In this document: positions 27,582 to 36,918 of the stretch, piece by piece | Position numbering within the stretch: position 1 is the stretch's first letter | How the letters are laid out: every line of letters starts with the position of its first letter | Assembly: GCF_018687935.1 (NCBI RefSeq) | Contig: NZ_CP061308.1 | Location: 1,296,048 to 1,360,047, forward strand | From: Polynucleobacter sp. JS-JIR-5-A7 | Lineage (GTDB): Bacteria; Pseudomonadota; Gammaproteobacteria; Burkholderiales; Burkholderiaceae | DNA length: 64,000 nucleotides | Reading direction: 5' to 3' | Notes under the pieces: generated by a model | Told to the model about the DNA's origin: nothing | Database searches by the model: none | The model's input: the letters and a program-made list of their open reading frames with translations, nothing else | Program-made: the position numbers and the translations under genes

Positions 27582-28877
27582 TCAACGAGAGCCAATAGCC
27601 TCTTCAGTGAACTTGGCCACTTTCAAGAAAGCCTCATCTGCTTTGTAATTGCCCATCAGCTGAATACCTAAGGGCAACCCATTGGCAGACTTACCTACTG
27701 GAATATTGATTGCCGGAATGCCTAAAAGACTGCCTAGGGCGCAGAATGAAGGATCACCGGTCCAGCTCAAGCCTTTGGGGGCTTCACCAGTTGCCGGAGC
27801 TAAGAGAAGAGCATCAACGTCTTTGAATAACTCACCAACAGAGTGACGTAATTTACTTTGCACTGCTAAGGCCGCTTCATATTGTGCCTGGGAATATTCT
27901 GCTCCCTTGGTGGCGGTCTCTTTAATATTTTCACAAAGAAGTTCTTGATTGTTTTCCATGTGTTTTTGATGAATGTGCGCAACATCATAGCCCATGATCG
28001 TTGGCATTTGATCAATGCCCTCCCAGTATTGCGCTGGGATCTCCATTGTTTTTACGCTCACGCCAGCCTGCTCTAACTTTTCAACTGCAAACTGTAGCGT
28101 TTGCTGTTGCTCGGCGCTCATTAAGTGATCAAACGGTGTTTTAAGTAACGCTATTTTGGGCGCATGCGCTAACTTCAAATCGGGTATGGCAATTTGGGCT
28201 GTTTTGGTGCTGCCATCTTTGAGCAATTGAAACGCAAAAGCGGCGTCCTCAACAGAGCGAGTAAAAAATCCAATGTGATCTAAAGAGTAAGCAAACGGGT
28301 GGACACCTTCCTTGATAATCGATCCAAAGCTAGGCTTAAAGCCCACCACGCCACAAAACGCCGCCGGACGCACAATCGAACCTACTGTCTGAGAGCCGAT
28401 GGCAAGCGGCAGAATACCGGCAGCTACTGAAGCGGCAGATCCACTAGAAGAGCCTCCTGGGGTATGTTCCGAATTCCAAGGGTTCACTGTTGGCCCTGGG
28501 GTTCTCCATGCAAATTGGGTCGTCACGGTCTTACCAAAAATCAGGCCGCCTAATGCCCGAATTCTTTGCACAATCGGCGCATCTTCCTGGGGGCGATGAT
28601 TAGCGTAAATTGGTGAACCATTGGTGGTGATTAAATCTTGGGTATTAATAATGTCTTTAATTCCAATCGGAATACCTGACAAAGGTCCAGGCGCAATCGC
28701 CTTTTTTAAATCCTCTAAAGTGTTTCTGGAAACAAAGGCTTTTAAGTTAGGCTCTAATTGATTGGCTAGCTCAAATGATTGCGTTAACAAAGCTTGTGGG
28801 TCAAGTTTGCCTTCGCTGATCTGCTTGACCGCTGCAATTAAACCAAGGGGTTTGCCCTGTTGCTCACTCATATTCAT
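27582..28877 (-). CDS. Amidase-signature family amidase
   Basis: Amide hydrolase of 431 residues. The Ser-cisSer-Lys machinery is present: Lys in IGIKDIINT, the GGSSSGSAASVAAGILPLAIGSQT signature, and the nucleophile Ser in the GSIVRPAAFCG block. It starts with ATG in an ATGA overlap with the M20 peptidase gene, so it is the distal enzyme of the ABC operon. The close pairing of an amidase with an M20 deacylase and a Liv-type importer points to import and hydrolysis of an amide or N-acyl amino acid; the exact substrate is open. Confidence 0.92.
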   Translation of the reverse strand: MNMSEQQGKPLGLIAAVKQISEGKLDPQALLTQSFELANQLEPNLKAFVSRNTLEDLKKAIAPGPLSGIPIGIKDIINTQDLITTNGSPIYANHRPQEDAPIVQRIRALGGLIFGKTVTTQFAWRTPGPTVNPWNSEHTPGGSSSGSAASVAAGILPLAIGSQTVGSIVRPAAFCGVVGFKPSFGSIIKEGVHPFAYSLDHIGFFTRSVEDAAFAFQLLKDGSTKTAQIAIPDLKLAHAPKIALLKTPFDHLMSAEQQQTLQFAVEKLEQAGVSVKTMEIPAQYWEGIDQMPTIMGYDVAHIHQKHMENNQELLCENIKETATKGAEYSQAQYEAALAVQSKLRHSVGELFKDVDALLLAPATGEAPKGLSWTGDPSFCALGSLLGIPAINIPVGKSANGLPLGIQLMGNYKADEAFLKVAKFTEEAIGSR

Positions 28878-30019
28878 TTCCTAATGTTTTGCCAATCCAT
28901 GATCAGATCTTCAAAGAGCTGGGTGGCGTCAGTAATGTTGTCGACATAGCAAAACTCATCGGTCTGGTGCGCCATCTCGGGTTGACCAGGGCCTAGAATC
29001 ACTGTCGGGGGGTCGCCGATGACCGGCTTTAAGGCTGAAGCATCAGTAAAGTACGAAACCGTTTTTTCAACAGGTCGCACGCCATTGATCTTTTCGCAGC
29101 GATCAAATACGGTTGCCATCCAAGGATCACTCGCAGGGGTATAGACCCCTTCGATATCAATAATAGTATCGAGACGCACAATCGGCCCCAATGCTTTGCA
29201 AAGACAACCGTAGATATGGGCATGACTTTGCCCTGCCACTGTCCGGATATCTAAAGTCATTTCAGCAGCATCAGGCACAGAGTTAATATTTAAACCTGCT
29301 TTCGCAGTACCTACGTTTAAGGTGCCCTGACCCATCAAGGGATGCGCTGGTGTATCAAAGGTAAATTTCTCTAAAGTTAATGCCGCATTGGCTAACTTAT
29401 AAAAAGCATTCTCACCACGCTCTGGCATCGATCCGTGCGCGGTAACGCCTTCGGTTGAGGCCTTGAGCCAATAAGCCCCTTTATGACCTATGAGTGGCTC
29501 GTTGGCAGTAGGCTCAGCTACTACAAAAGAGCCTGCTGGTCCTAAAAACTCGAGGATCTCTTGACTGGCCGCTAAATGAAAGGCGCCTTCACAACCTGTC
29601 TCTTCGCCCGCGGTAATAATCAAACTCACACCGCTACCTGCTTTAGCAGCCTGGGCAGTCTTCATCGCTGCCACCACAAATGCGGCAACACCGCTTTTCA
29701 TATCACTAGAGCCGCGACCAAATAATTTGCCATCTTCAATCAGGCCGGCAAATGGCTCATGCTTCCATGAGCGGGCGCCCAAGGGAACAACATCCACATG
29801 ACCAGTAAAGCAGATACTAGGATTGTCATCGCTGCAAGATCCAATTTTGGCAACCAGACTCATACGCCGCGGAGCAAACTCAATTTTGCGACATTCAAAA
29901 CTGGCAGACTCTAAGATCGATGCGAGGTAATTACAGACTTGGTCTTCATTACCCGGGGGATTGACTGTATTAAAACGAATTAACTCTTGAGTTAACGCAA
30001 TCGGATCAGGAATAGTCAT
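28874..30019 (-). CDS. M20-family deacylase (ArgE/DapE-like)
   Basis: Di-zinc amidohydrolase of 381 residues. Metal ligands are visible in FTGHVDVVP (His, Asp), RGSSDMKSGVAA (Asp), TAGEETGCEG (catalytic Glu-Glu) and VAEPT; the terminal His block is PEMAHQTDEF. It is of the acetylornithine deacetylase/succinyl-diaminopimelate desuccinylase type. Its place after Liv-type transporter genes and before an amidase suggests degradation of an imported N-acyl compound, not arginine or lysine synthesis. Confidence 0.9.
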   Translation of the reverse strand: MTIPDPIALTQELIRFNTVNPPGNEDQVCNYLASILESASFECRKIEFAPRRMSLVAKIGSCSDDNPSICFTGHVDVVPLGARSWKHEPFAGLIEDGKLFGRGSSDMKSGVAAFVVAAMKTAQAAKAGSGVSLIITAGEETGCEGAFHLAASQEILEFLGPAGSFVVAEPTANEPLIGHKGAYWLKASTEGVTAHGSMPERGENAFYKLANAALTLEKFTFDTPAHPLMGQGTLNVGTAKAGLNINSVPDAAEMTLDIRTVAGQSHAHIYGCLCKALGPIVRLDTIIDIEGVYTPASDPWMATVFDRCEKINGVRPVEKTVSYFTDASALKPVIGDPPTVILGPGQPEMAHQTDEFCYVDNITDATQLFEDLIMDWQNIRK

Positions 30020-30055
30020 TATCTGTTTTACTCAAACTGAAGTGGTTAAGGGTGT

Positions 30056-30763
30056 TTAGCCAAAATAAGCCGCTTGGACTTCTGCATTTTCAGCCAGCTC
30101 AGTAGCGCTTCCTTGAGCAACCACCTGCCCTTTAGCAATCACATAACCCCGATGGGCAATTGCTAGGGTTTGGCGCACGTTTTGCTCAACGAGTAACACG
30201 GTAGTGCCCATTTGATTAATCTCTTTGATGATCTTGAAATTCTCTTTTACAAACAAAGGAGAGAGTCCCAAAGAGGGTTCATCAAAAATGAGTAGTTCGG
30301 GAGAACTCATTAAACTGCGCCCAATCGCTATCATCGCCTGCTCACCACCAGACATAGTTCCCGCTAATTGATTAGCGCGTTCTGCCAGGCGTGGAAATAA
30401 AGTCTTCACCCGCTCGCGGCGCTCTTGTATGACTTTTTGATCGCTCACGAGATACGCACCTGCCGAGAGGTTTTCATCAACGGTCATTCGTGGAAATACT
30501 CGGCGACCCTCAGGTACACAAGCGATACCTTGTTCAATAATGCGATGGGTGGGCAGATGGGTGATATCGGCGTCATTAAAAATAATCTTGCCACGATTGG
30601 CTGGCGTTAAACCCAAAATAGAACGAATCAGGGTGGATTTACCAGCGCCATTGGCACCCAAGATACACGTGATCTGTCCGCGCTCGACCTTGATCGACAC
30701 GTCCTCTAAGACGTCAATGCGATCGTAGGCTGTATAGATGTGATCGATGTCTAATAAGGCCAT
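30056..30763 (-). CDS. Liv-type ABC transporter ATPase, LivF-like
   Basis: ATP-binding subunit of 235 residues. Walker A is GANGAGKST, the signature is MSGGEQAM, Walker B is LLIFDEPSLGLSP and the switch His lies in VEQNVRQTL-type context. It pairs with the LivG-like ATPase encoded two bases upstream. Unlike that partner its signature motif is canonical, so it should supply one intact composite ATP site. Confidence 0.95.
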   Translation of the reverse strand: MALLDIDHIYTAYDRIDVLEDVSIKVERGQITCILGANGAGKSTLIRSILGLTPANRGKIIFNDADITHLPTHRIIEQGIACVPEGRRVFPRMTVDENLSAGAYLVSDQKVIQERRERVKTLFPRLAERANQLAGTMSGGEQAMIAIGRSLMSSPELLIFDEPSLGLSPLFVKENFKIIKEINQMGTTVLLVEQNVRQTLAIAHRGYVIAKGQVVAQGSATELAENAEVQAAYFG

Positions 30764-30765
30764 GA

Positions 30766-31557
30766 TTATTCCTGCCCCAGATAGGCAACCTGAACTTCGC
30801 GGTTACTCACAATTTCTTCATAAGTGCCTTCGGCAATTTTCTTGCCGTAGTTGAGCACAATGCAGCGCTCAGTCATACGCTGAATCAAGCTCATTTCGTG
30901 CTCAATCAAAATAATCGTAAATGGTTTAATTTTGCTGCGGACCTGCAAAATATCATTCATGACCTCTGCAGTCTCATCATGGGTCATACCCGCTGATGGC
31001 TCATCTAATAACAAGAGATCAGGCTCACTGATTAAGGCTCGGCAAATTTCAATACGACGCCGATCAATCATTGGCAAACTAGCTACAGGCTCAAATATTT
31101 TGGCTGCTAGTTTGGGGTTAAACGTTAATAGCAAAGCGCTGACTTGCTCGACAACGCGGTCATACTCTTTTTCAAATCGATCGCGGGCAAACAAGTTAAA
31201 GATCAGTCCGGTATTTAGCCTGCGGTTATCACCAATCGCGATGTTGTCAAATACCGTCAAAGGTAATGACAAACGGGAGCGCTGAAACGTTCTCGTGATC
31301 GCGTGCAGATAGACTTCTTGCGCAGTCGCATCGGTGATATTCTCGCCCCGAAAACTCACGCCTCCAGAGCTCGCGCGATATAGGCCCGTGATAACGTTAA
31401 AAAAGGTGGTCTTGCCTGAACCGTTTGGGCCTAATAGACCTAAGACTTCACCTTCATTGACATGCATGGTTAGGTCATCTAGCGCAGTAACCCCACCAAA
31501 TCGCATAGTCAGGTTGTTGGCTTCTAAAATTTTGGCAGCATTCATCGTAGCGCTCAT
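30766..31557 (-). CDS. Liv-type ABC transporter ATPase, LivG-like, with atypical signature
   Basis: ATP-binding subunit of 263 residues. Walker A (GPNGSGKTT, near residue 42), Walker B (LLLLDEPSAGM) and the switch His (LIEHEMSL) are intact, but where LivG proteins usually have LSYGQ this protein reads SLPMIDRRRIEI near residues 160-170. The LSGGQ-like loop is thus missing although the following RRRIEICRAL helix is normal. It overlaps livM by four bases. The change may be a subfamily trait, but on sight the ATPase pair looks asymmetric. Confidence 0.93.
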   Translation of the reverse strand: MSATMNAAKILEANNLTMRFGGVTALDDLTMHVNEGEVLGLLGPNGSGKTTFFNVITGLYRASSGGVSFRGENITDATAQEVYLHAITRTFQRSRLSLPLTVFDNIAIGDNRRLNTGLIFNLFARDRFEKEYDRVVEQVSALLLTFNPKLAAKIFEPVASLPMIDRRRIEICRALISEPDLLLLDEPSAGMTHDETAEVMNDILQVRSKIKPFTIILIEHEMSLIQRMTERCIVLNYGKKIAEGTYEEIVSNREVQVAYLGQE

Positions 31558-32696
31558 TCTGACTCTCCCACCTTCTTGCCTGGGAAGTAGTTCCGAATTC
31601 TTCTAGGAAGCAGGCCATCTGGGCGAAAGAGCAAAATCAAAATCACCACAATGGCATATAACAAGAAACGGTATTCCTGAATAAATTGCAGCTTCTCTGG
31701 GAGGATGACCACAATGGCTGCCGCTGGAATAATGCCCCAAGGATTTCCAATGCCGCCCAAAATCACAATCGAGACCAAAATGAGCGAATCTGCAAAAGTA
31801 AAGTTATTGGGCGCGACATAAGCTGTCATCATTCCGTATAGGGCGCCTGCAAGGCCGGCCAGTAAATTGCCAAGAGTAAAGGCGACGATTTTCCAATGCG
31901 CAATATTGACCCCAAAAGTTGAGGCCGCAATCTCATCGGTACGCACCATATCCATACTCAAGCCTATCCAGGAGCGCTCTAAATTTCTGGTGATACGAAA
32001 AGCGACAATGAGCAAAATCAAAGCGATGAGCAAGTACGGAATATAGAAGGAGAGTTCAATTCCTCCAATCTGAATACCTTCAGAAAGATTCCAACCAAAG
32101 ATTGTCAGTGGCGGAATTTTTAAGCCTTGCGGTCCGCCCAAGGTATCGTTCACCTCTAAAAAATTCCTGAACAAGATTCCAAAAGCAATCGTCACTAAAG
32201 CGGCGTAATGACCGCGTGTTCTCAGCACAGGGTAAATCAAGATTGAACCAATTAAGGCAGAGACTGCCGCCGCAATAAACAAGACTAGTAAATGAGGCAC
32301 TGCTGTATGCGTGGCTAAGACTGCAGCGGTATAGCTGCCAATGCCAAAGAAGGCAGCACCCGCAAAATTAACAATCCCCACATAGCCAAACTGAATGTTT
32401 AAGCCCAAACACACTATGGAATAAATCAAGACCGTTGCCAACATCAACAGTGCAAAGTGGGAGTTATAAAACACCACCATCGTAATCAAGACACCAGCCA
32501 CAGAGGCTACTGCCGGAAAATGAGGATGTTGACTCACTGCATTAGCAAGGCGATCCATCAAGCCCATCTTCTTGCCCACTACGCTTGCGATAAAAGCGAC
32601 GGCCACCAAAATACCTACTTCTAACTGGTTTTCAGCACCTAACAATAAGAGGCTATAAATGAGGAAAACAATAAAACTAGAGATCAATAACTTCAT
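31554..32696 (-). CDS. Liv-type ABC permease, LivM-like
   Basis: Integral membrane permease of 380 residues with about ten helices. The family core is clear: IQFGYVGIVNFAGAAFFGIGSYTAAVL and a later GGIGNPWGIIPAAAIVV; an N-terminal pair of extra helices precedes it, as often in LivM. It lies two bases after the LivH-like gene and overlaps the LivG-like gene by four bases. Confidence 0.94.
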   Translation of the reverse strand: MKLLISSFIVFLIYSLLLLGAENQLEVGILVAVAFIASVVGKKMGLMDRLANAVSQHPHFPAVASVAGVLITMVVFYNSHFALLMLATVLIYSIVCLGLNIQFGYVGIVNFAGAAFFGIGSYTAAVLATHTAVPHLLVLFIAAAVSALIGSILIYPVLRTRGHYAALVTIAFGILFRNFLEVNDTLGGPQGLKIPPLTIFGWNLSEGIQIGGIELSFYIPYLLIALILLIVAFRITRNLERSWIGLSMDMVRTDEIAASTFGVNIAHWKIVAFTLGNLLAGLAGALYGMMTAYVAPNNFTFADSLILVSIVILGGIGNPWGIIPAAAIVVILPEKLQFIQEYRFLLYAIVVILILLFRPDGLLPRRIRNYFPGKKVGESE

Positions 32697-32698
32697 AC

Positions 32699-33631
32699 TT
32701 ACACCCGCTCACTTGATTTTTCAGAAATCAAGCCGGTTGGCTTTAATCCCATGATGATGATGATCACCGTAAATGCAAATACATCTTTATAGGCACTAGG
32801 TACGCTAGGCAAAATCGCGGGCAACATAACCGCCCCAACCGTTTGAAGCGCAGCAAATAAGAAGCCGCCCACAATAGCTCCATAAAAATTACCTAAACCG
32901 CCAACAACTGCAGCGGAAAAGCCAATCACCCCGAGCAGCAAACCCATACCGAAGTTCACTTCGTTGTAATACAGACCATTCATAAGGCCTGCCAAAGCAG
33001 CTAGCGCTGAACCGAGCATAAAAGTAATCAGCACAATCTGGTGAAAATTAATTCCCATAATGCGTGCTGTCTCACTATCTTGTGCAACCGCCCGGATCGC
33101 TAAACCAATTTTGCTTTTGGTAATGAGTCTTTGAACCGCGATGATGGTAATGATCCCCGTTATTAAGAGAATCAAACTATCAGAGCGCAAAGTGAAATCC
33201 CCTAAAGCGATACCATCGGTTGGCAGCAATCGAGGGAAAGGTTTTGGATTAGAGCCATTGGGATAGAACAGGCGAACCATTTCACGCAATGCCAGACCTA
33301 ACATTAAGGTCACGAGCAGAGTATTAATCGGGGGGGCCTTTTGCAAAGGCAAGATGAGATAGCGGGCAATAACAGCGCCCAAAAATGCTGCTACTGAGAG
33401 GCTGACTAAAACTAGTATCAGCAGTTGTAACCAGGGAGACTCAAAAGTTCCCGCGATACCGATATAGGTGGTGAGGCCAGCAAAGGCCCCCACCATCAAA
33501 ATATCGCCATGCGAAAACTTAATGACATCGAGTACACCAAAGTAGAGGGTAAAACCCACCGCCACAATTGCATAAATCACACCTAACATCAAACCATTGA
33601 GTAGGTACTGCAAAAAAATATCAAATGACAT
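32699..33631 (-). CDS. Liv-type ABC permease, LivH-like
   Basis: Integral membrane permease of 310 residues with about eight helices. Typical blocks are LNGLMLGVIYAIVAVGFTLYFG, VIKFSHGDILMVGAF and GFSAAVVGGLGNFYGAIVGGF. It heterodimerises with the LivM-like subunit. The gene follows the receptor gene by 42 bases within the same transcript. Confidence 0.94.
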   Translation of the reverse strand: MSFDIFLQYLLNGLMLGVIYAIVAVGFTLYFGVLDVIKFSHGDILMVGAFAGLTTYIGIAGTFESPWLQLLILVLVSLSVAAFLGAVIARYLILPLQKAPPINTLLVTLMLGLALREMVRLFYPNGSNPKPFPRLLPTDGIALGDFTLRSDSLILLITGIITIIAVQRLITKSKIGLAIRAVAQDSETARIMGINFHQIVLITFMLGSALAALAGLMNGLYYNEVNFGMGLLLGVIGFSAAVVGGLGNFYGAIVGGFLFAALQTVGAVMLPAILPSVPSAYKDVFAFTVIIIIMGLKPTGLISEKSSERV

Positions 33632-33673
33632 GCAAGCTTACCCTCTTTGACTTCTGTAAAAAATCAAAAGAGC

Positions 33674-34825
33674 TTATTGACCTAATTTACGTTGCCCCTT
33701 AGCGTACTGACTGTCTTCCCACACGACCCACTTACCATCCTGGGCAACATATTTAGAGATCAGAGGAACGATGTTTTGACGGTGATCATCAAAGCTAACC
33801 TTACCGATCACAGTCTCAACGTTTTGAGTTTTATTTAATACTGCCATCACTTTTTTACGATCAGGACCTGCTTTTTCAATTGCAGCCATGATGAGGTTTG
33901 CAGCAGTGTAGGCAAATGGACCATAAGCCTCAGGTGCATCTGGGTATTTTTGTTGGTTGTACTTAGCAATGAATTCAAGACCGCCTGGTAATTTTTCCCA
34001 AGGAGCGCCTTCGATAAAAGAGAGAGAACCTTCAGAGAGTTTGCCCAAGCCTTCAATATAGGCGTCAGATTTAATACCAGAGGTACCTTCAAAGACCGCC
34101 TTAATTCCTAAGCGATCCATTTGTGTACGAATACGAATACCAATCGGTGTCAGGCCGCCAAAGTAAACCACTTCTGGTTTTAACTCTTTAATCTTGGTGA
34201 GCTCTGCAGTGAAGTCCTGCTGATCAGCTGTCACTCCGAATGTACCGAGGATTTGTCCACCATTTTTATTGAGGTACTGGCTGAAATACTTGTTATGTCC
34301 TTTGCCGTAATCAGTAGTGTCATGAATAATCACCCACTTTTTATAACCGAGACCAGTTAAAAACTTGGCAGCAACTTCGTTTTGATTAATCATCGTACCG
34401 TTCACGCGATGAATTTCTTTGTAGTCATTGCCATAGGTGATTTCTGGAAGCACCGCGCCCCACACCATGACTGGCAAACCAAACTTGTGATAAACGTCCA
34501 CGGTACTCATCGCTACTGCTGAGCAATAGTGAGTCACGCCCGCGATAATGGAGTTATCCGAAGCAATCTTGGTAGCCACTTGTACGCCTACGTTCGGCTT
34601 ACATTCATCATCAGCTGACACCAATTCATATTTGTATTTCGCATTAGGGTCTTGGTTTTTGAGTCGAACCGCTAAGTCAGCAGAGTTTCGTCCACCAATA
34701 CCATTGGCTGAAACGCCCCCAGTTAAAGGCCCAATATAGGCAATCTTGACAGTATCTTTTGCAGATACATTGGCAGAAAGGCCAATGACTAATGCTGCCA
34801 GCAATGTAGAAATGCGTGATTTCAT
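33674..34825 (-). CDS. Liv-type ABC substrate-binding protein
   Basis: Periplasmic type-I binding protein of 383 residues and first gene of the transporter-amidase operon. I take ATG 34825 because AAGGAGA lies eight bases upstream and the signal peptide (LLAALVIGLSANVSA) is then terminal; the open frame extends to 34891. The mature part has VKIAYIGPLTGG and the branched-chain-binding-protein layout including VIHDTTDYGKGHNKYF. The ligand is unknown; the linked amidase and deacylase favour an amide or acylated amino acid over leucine. Confidence 0.92.
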   Translation of the reverse strand: MKSRISTLLAALVIGLSANVSAKDTVKIAYIGPLTGGVSANGIGGRNSADLAVRLKNQDPNAKYKYELVSADDECKPNVGVQVATKIASDNSIIAGVTHYCSAVAMSTVDVYHKFGLPVMVWGAVLPEITYGNDYKEIHRVNGTMINQNEVAAKFLTGLGYKKWVIIHDTTDYGKGHNKYFSQYLNKNGGQILGTFGVTADQQDFTAELTKIKELKPEVVYFGGLTPIGIRIRTQMDRLGIKAVFEGTSGIKSDAYIEGLGKLSEGSLSFIEGAPWEKLPGGLEFIAKYNQQKYPDAPEAYGPFAYTAANLIMAAIEKAGPDRKKVMAVLNKTQNVETVIGKVSFDDHRQNIVPLISKYVAQDGKWVVWEDSQYAKGQRKLGQ

Positions 34826-34866
34826 GCTTAATCTCCTTAGTTTTGGTAGTACTTTTTTCCAGTGTA

Positions 34867-34878
34867 GCAAAGCTTTGC
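34867..34878. promoter_or_regulatory. 12-bp perfect palindrome upstream of the ABC operon
   Basis: GCAAAGCTTTGC lies 42 bases upstream of the binding-protein start, where a promoter or operator would be expected. No regulator gene is nearby, so the role is a guess. Confidence 0.3.
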
Positions 34879-34999
34879 AAATGACATGCATTGCTGGGTA
34901 TCTTCGATTCTATAAAGGTGATTGCTTGGATTTTCAGGAAATTGACTGTATTAGTGCATGAAATGCTTAGATAGGTGCATACACCCTAATAAGCTCTCA

Positions 35000-35027
35000 A
35001 ATAAATAGGACGCCTCAATGAAGGCAT
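35000..35027 (-). terminator. Weak intrinsic terminator after the dehydratase gene
   Basis: Minus-strand ATGCCT/AGGCGT pairs around a six-base loop 12 bases past the dehydratase stop, followed by CCTATTTATTT. The stem is short, so this is a tentative call. Confidence 0.4.
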
Positions 35028-35038
35028 CTTCTGCCATA

Positions 35039-36778
35039 CTAGAATATATCTGGCTCAGGAACCGGCTTCCCAAAGCCAGTTTCCAGGAAGTCAAAATCAC
35101 ACCCGTCTTCTGCTTGCAAGATGTGTTGGCTAAACATCCAACCATAACCACGTTCATATTGAGGTACTGGTGGTGTCCATTTGGCTTTTCTGTGAGCCAG
35201 CTCCTCATCACTAATCTCTAAATGAATTTTGCGATTAGGCACATCGACAGTGATAAGGTCACCCGTTTTAATGAGAGCCAATGGACCGCCGATATAAGAC
35301 TCTGGTGAGGCATGCAATATGCAGGCACCATAACTAGTGCCACTCATACGCGCATCCGATAAACGCAACATGTCGCGCACGCCTTGCTTTACCAACTTCA
35401 CCGGGATCGGTAACATGCCCCACTCTGGCATACCTGGTCCACCTTTTGGTCCGGCGTTTCTGAGAACGAGAATATGGTTTTCAGTGACGTCGAGATTTTC
35501 ATCTTCAATGGCTTTTTTCATTTCAGGATAGCTATCAAATACTAAGGCTGGGCCAGTATGTTTTAAGAACTTCTCAGCACAGGCGCTGGGTTTAATCACT
35601 GCGCCACCCGGAGCGATATTACCTTTGAGTACAGCGAGCGCGCCCTCTTGATAGATTGCATTACTCAGCGGTCTAATAACGTCTTCGTTATGCACCTCTG
35701 CGTTTTGAATATTCTCACCAATCGTCTTGCCGGTGACCGTCATCGCGCTGAGGTTGAGATGAGAGCCCATTTGTTTGAGCAATGCAGGCATGCCACCAGC
35801 GTAATAAAAGTCTTCCATCAGATATTGATCGCCACTAGGACGGATATTGGCTATCACTGGAACTTTTCTGCTGGCCAAATCAAAATCTTCTAAGCTCACG
35901 GTGCATTCTGTACCGGCACGCCGCGACATCGCAATTAAATGAATGATGGCGTTTGTACTGCAACCCATCGCCATCGCTGCATTAATGGCATTAAGAAAGC
36001 TTGTCTTGTTTAAGATTTTTGCAGGAGTGAGGTCTTCCCACACCATCTCGACAATTCTTCTGCCACAAGCTGCAGCCATACGTGGGTGACTGGCATCCGC
36101 TGCCGGAATACTAGATGCACCAGGTAATGTGAGACCTAATGCTTCAGCAATACCCATCATCGTTGCAGCAGTGCCCATTGTCATACAAGTTCCATGACTG
36201 CGAGCAATGCCGCCTTCAACTTCGAGCCACTGCGCTTCAGAGATATTACCAGCGCGGCGTTCATCCCAATACTTCCAGGCATCAGAACCCGAACCTAACA
36301 CTTTGCCTTTCCAATTGCCGCGCAGCATCGGACCAGCAGGCAAGTAAACAAATGGTAGTCCAGCAGATAATGCGCCCATTACTAAACCGGGAGTAGTTTT
36401 GTCACAGCCACCCATCAGCACTGCACCATCGATTGGATGAGAGCGAATCAGCTCTTCGGTTTCCATCGCGAGCATATTACGATAGAGCATGGTGGTCGGT
36501 TTGACGTATGTCTCTGAAAGCGAAATTGCTGGCAGTTCAATTGGAAGCCCACCGGCTTGCAAAATACCACGCTTGACATCTTCCACGCGTTGCTTGAAAT
36601 GCGTGTGGCAAGGATTGATGTCTGACCAAGTATTCACAATGGCAATCACGGGCTTGCCAGACCAATCCTCAGGACCGTAGCCCATTTGCATAGCACGCGA
36701 GCGGTGTCCAAATGAGCGCAAATCATCGGGCTCAAACCAACGGGCACTGCGCAGGGATTCTTTGGTCTTTTTGGACAT
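35039..36778 (-). CDS. IlvD/Edd-family sugar-acid dehydratase (L-arabonate dehydratase-like)
   Basis: Iron-sulfur dehydratase of 579 residues. Cysteines for the cluster appear in DINPCH, MGGCDKTTPG and SHGTCMTMGTA; the N-terminus RSARWFEPDDLRSFGHRSRAMQMG and the C-terminal RYGWMF-like tail (ERGYGWMFSQHI) match the aldonic-acid branch more than biosynthetic IlvD. It would convert a sugar acid such as L-arabonate or a relative to its 2-keto-3-deoxy form. ATG 36778 is chosen by family N-terminus; no strong ribosome-binding site is seen. It diverges from Bug receptor 4, a possible sugar-acid receptor. Confidence 0.87.
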   Translation of the reverse strand: MSKKTKESLRSARWFEPDDLRSFGHRSRAMQMGYGPEDWSGKPVIAIVNTWSDINPCHTHFKQRVEDVKRGILQAGGLPIELPAISLSETYVKPTTMLYRNMLAMETEELIRSHPIDGAVLMGGCDKTTPGLVMGALSAGLPFVYLPAGPMLRGNWKGKVLGSGSDAWKYWDERRAGNISEAQWLEVEGGIARSHGTCMTMGTAATMMGIAEALGLTLPGASSIPAADASHPRMAAACGRRIVEMVWEDLTPAKILNKTSFLNAINAAMAMGCSTNAIIHLIAMSRRAGTECTVSLEDFDLASRKVPVIANIRPSGDQYLMEDFYYAGGMPALLKQMGSHLNLSAMTVTGKTIGENIQNAEVHNEDVIRPLSNAIYQEGALAVLKGNIAPGGAVIKPSACAEKFLKHTGPALVFDSYPEMKKAIEDENLDVTENHILVLRNAGPKGGPGMPEWGMLPIPVKLVKQGVRDMLRLSDARMSGTSYGACILHASPESYIGGPLALIKTGDLITVDVPNRKIHLEISDEELAHRKAKWTPPVPQYERGYGWMFSQHILQAEDGCDFDFLETGFGKPVPEPDIF

Positions 36779-36918
36779 TGTTTTAGGCACTCGTTTGAAT
36801 AGCCCTATATTAATGCCTGATATGAAGGAAAGGGTATACCTGCACTTGTTTTCTGGCAGCCAATTAATTACCCTAGCTTTCAACACTAATAGAGATATTT
36901 ATTCACAAGGATCTATCA

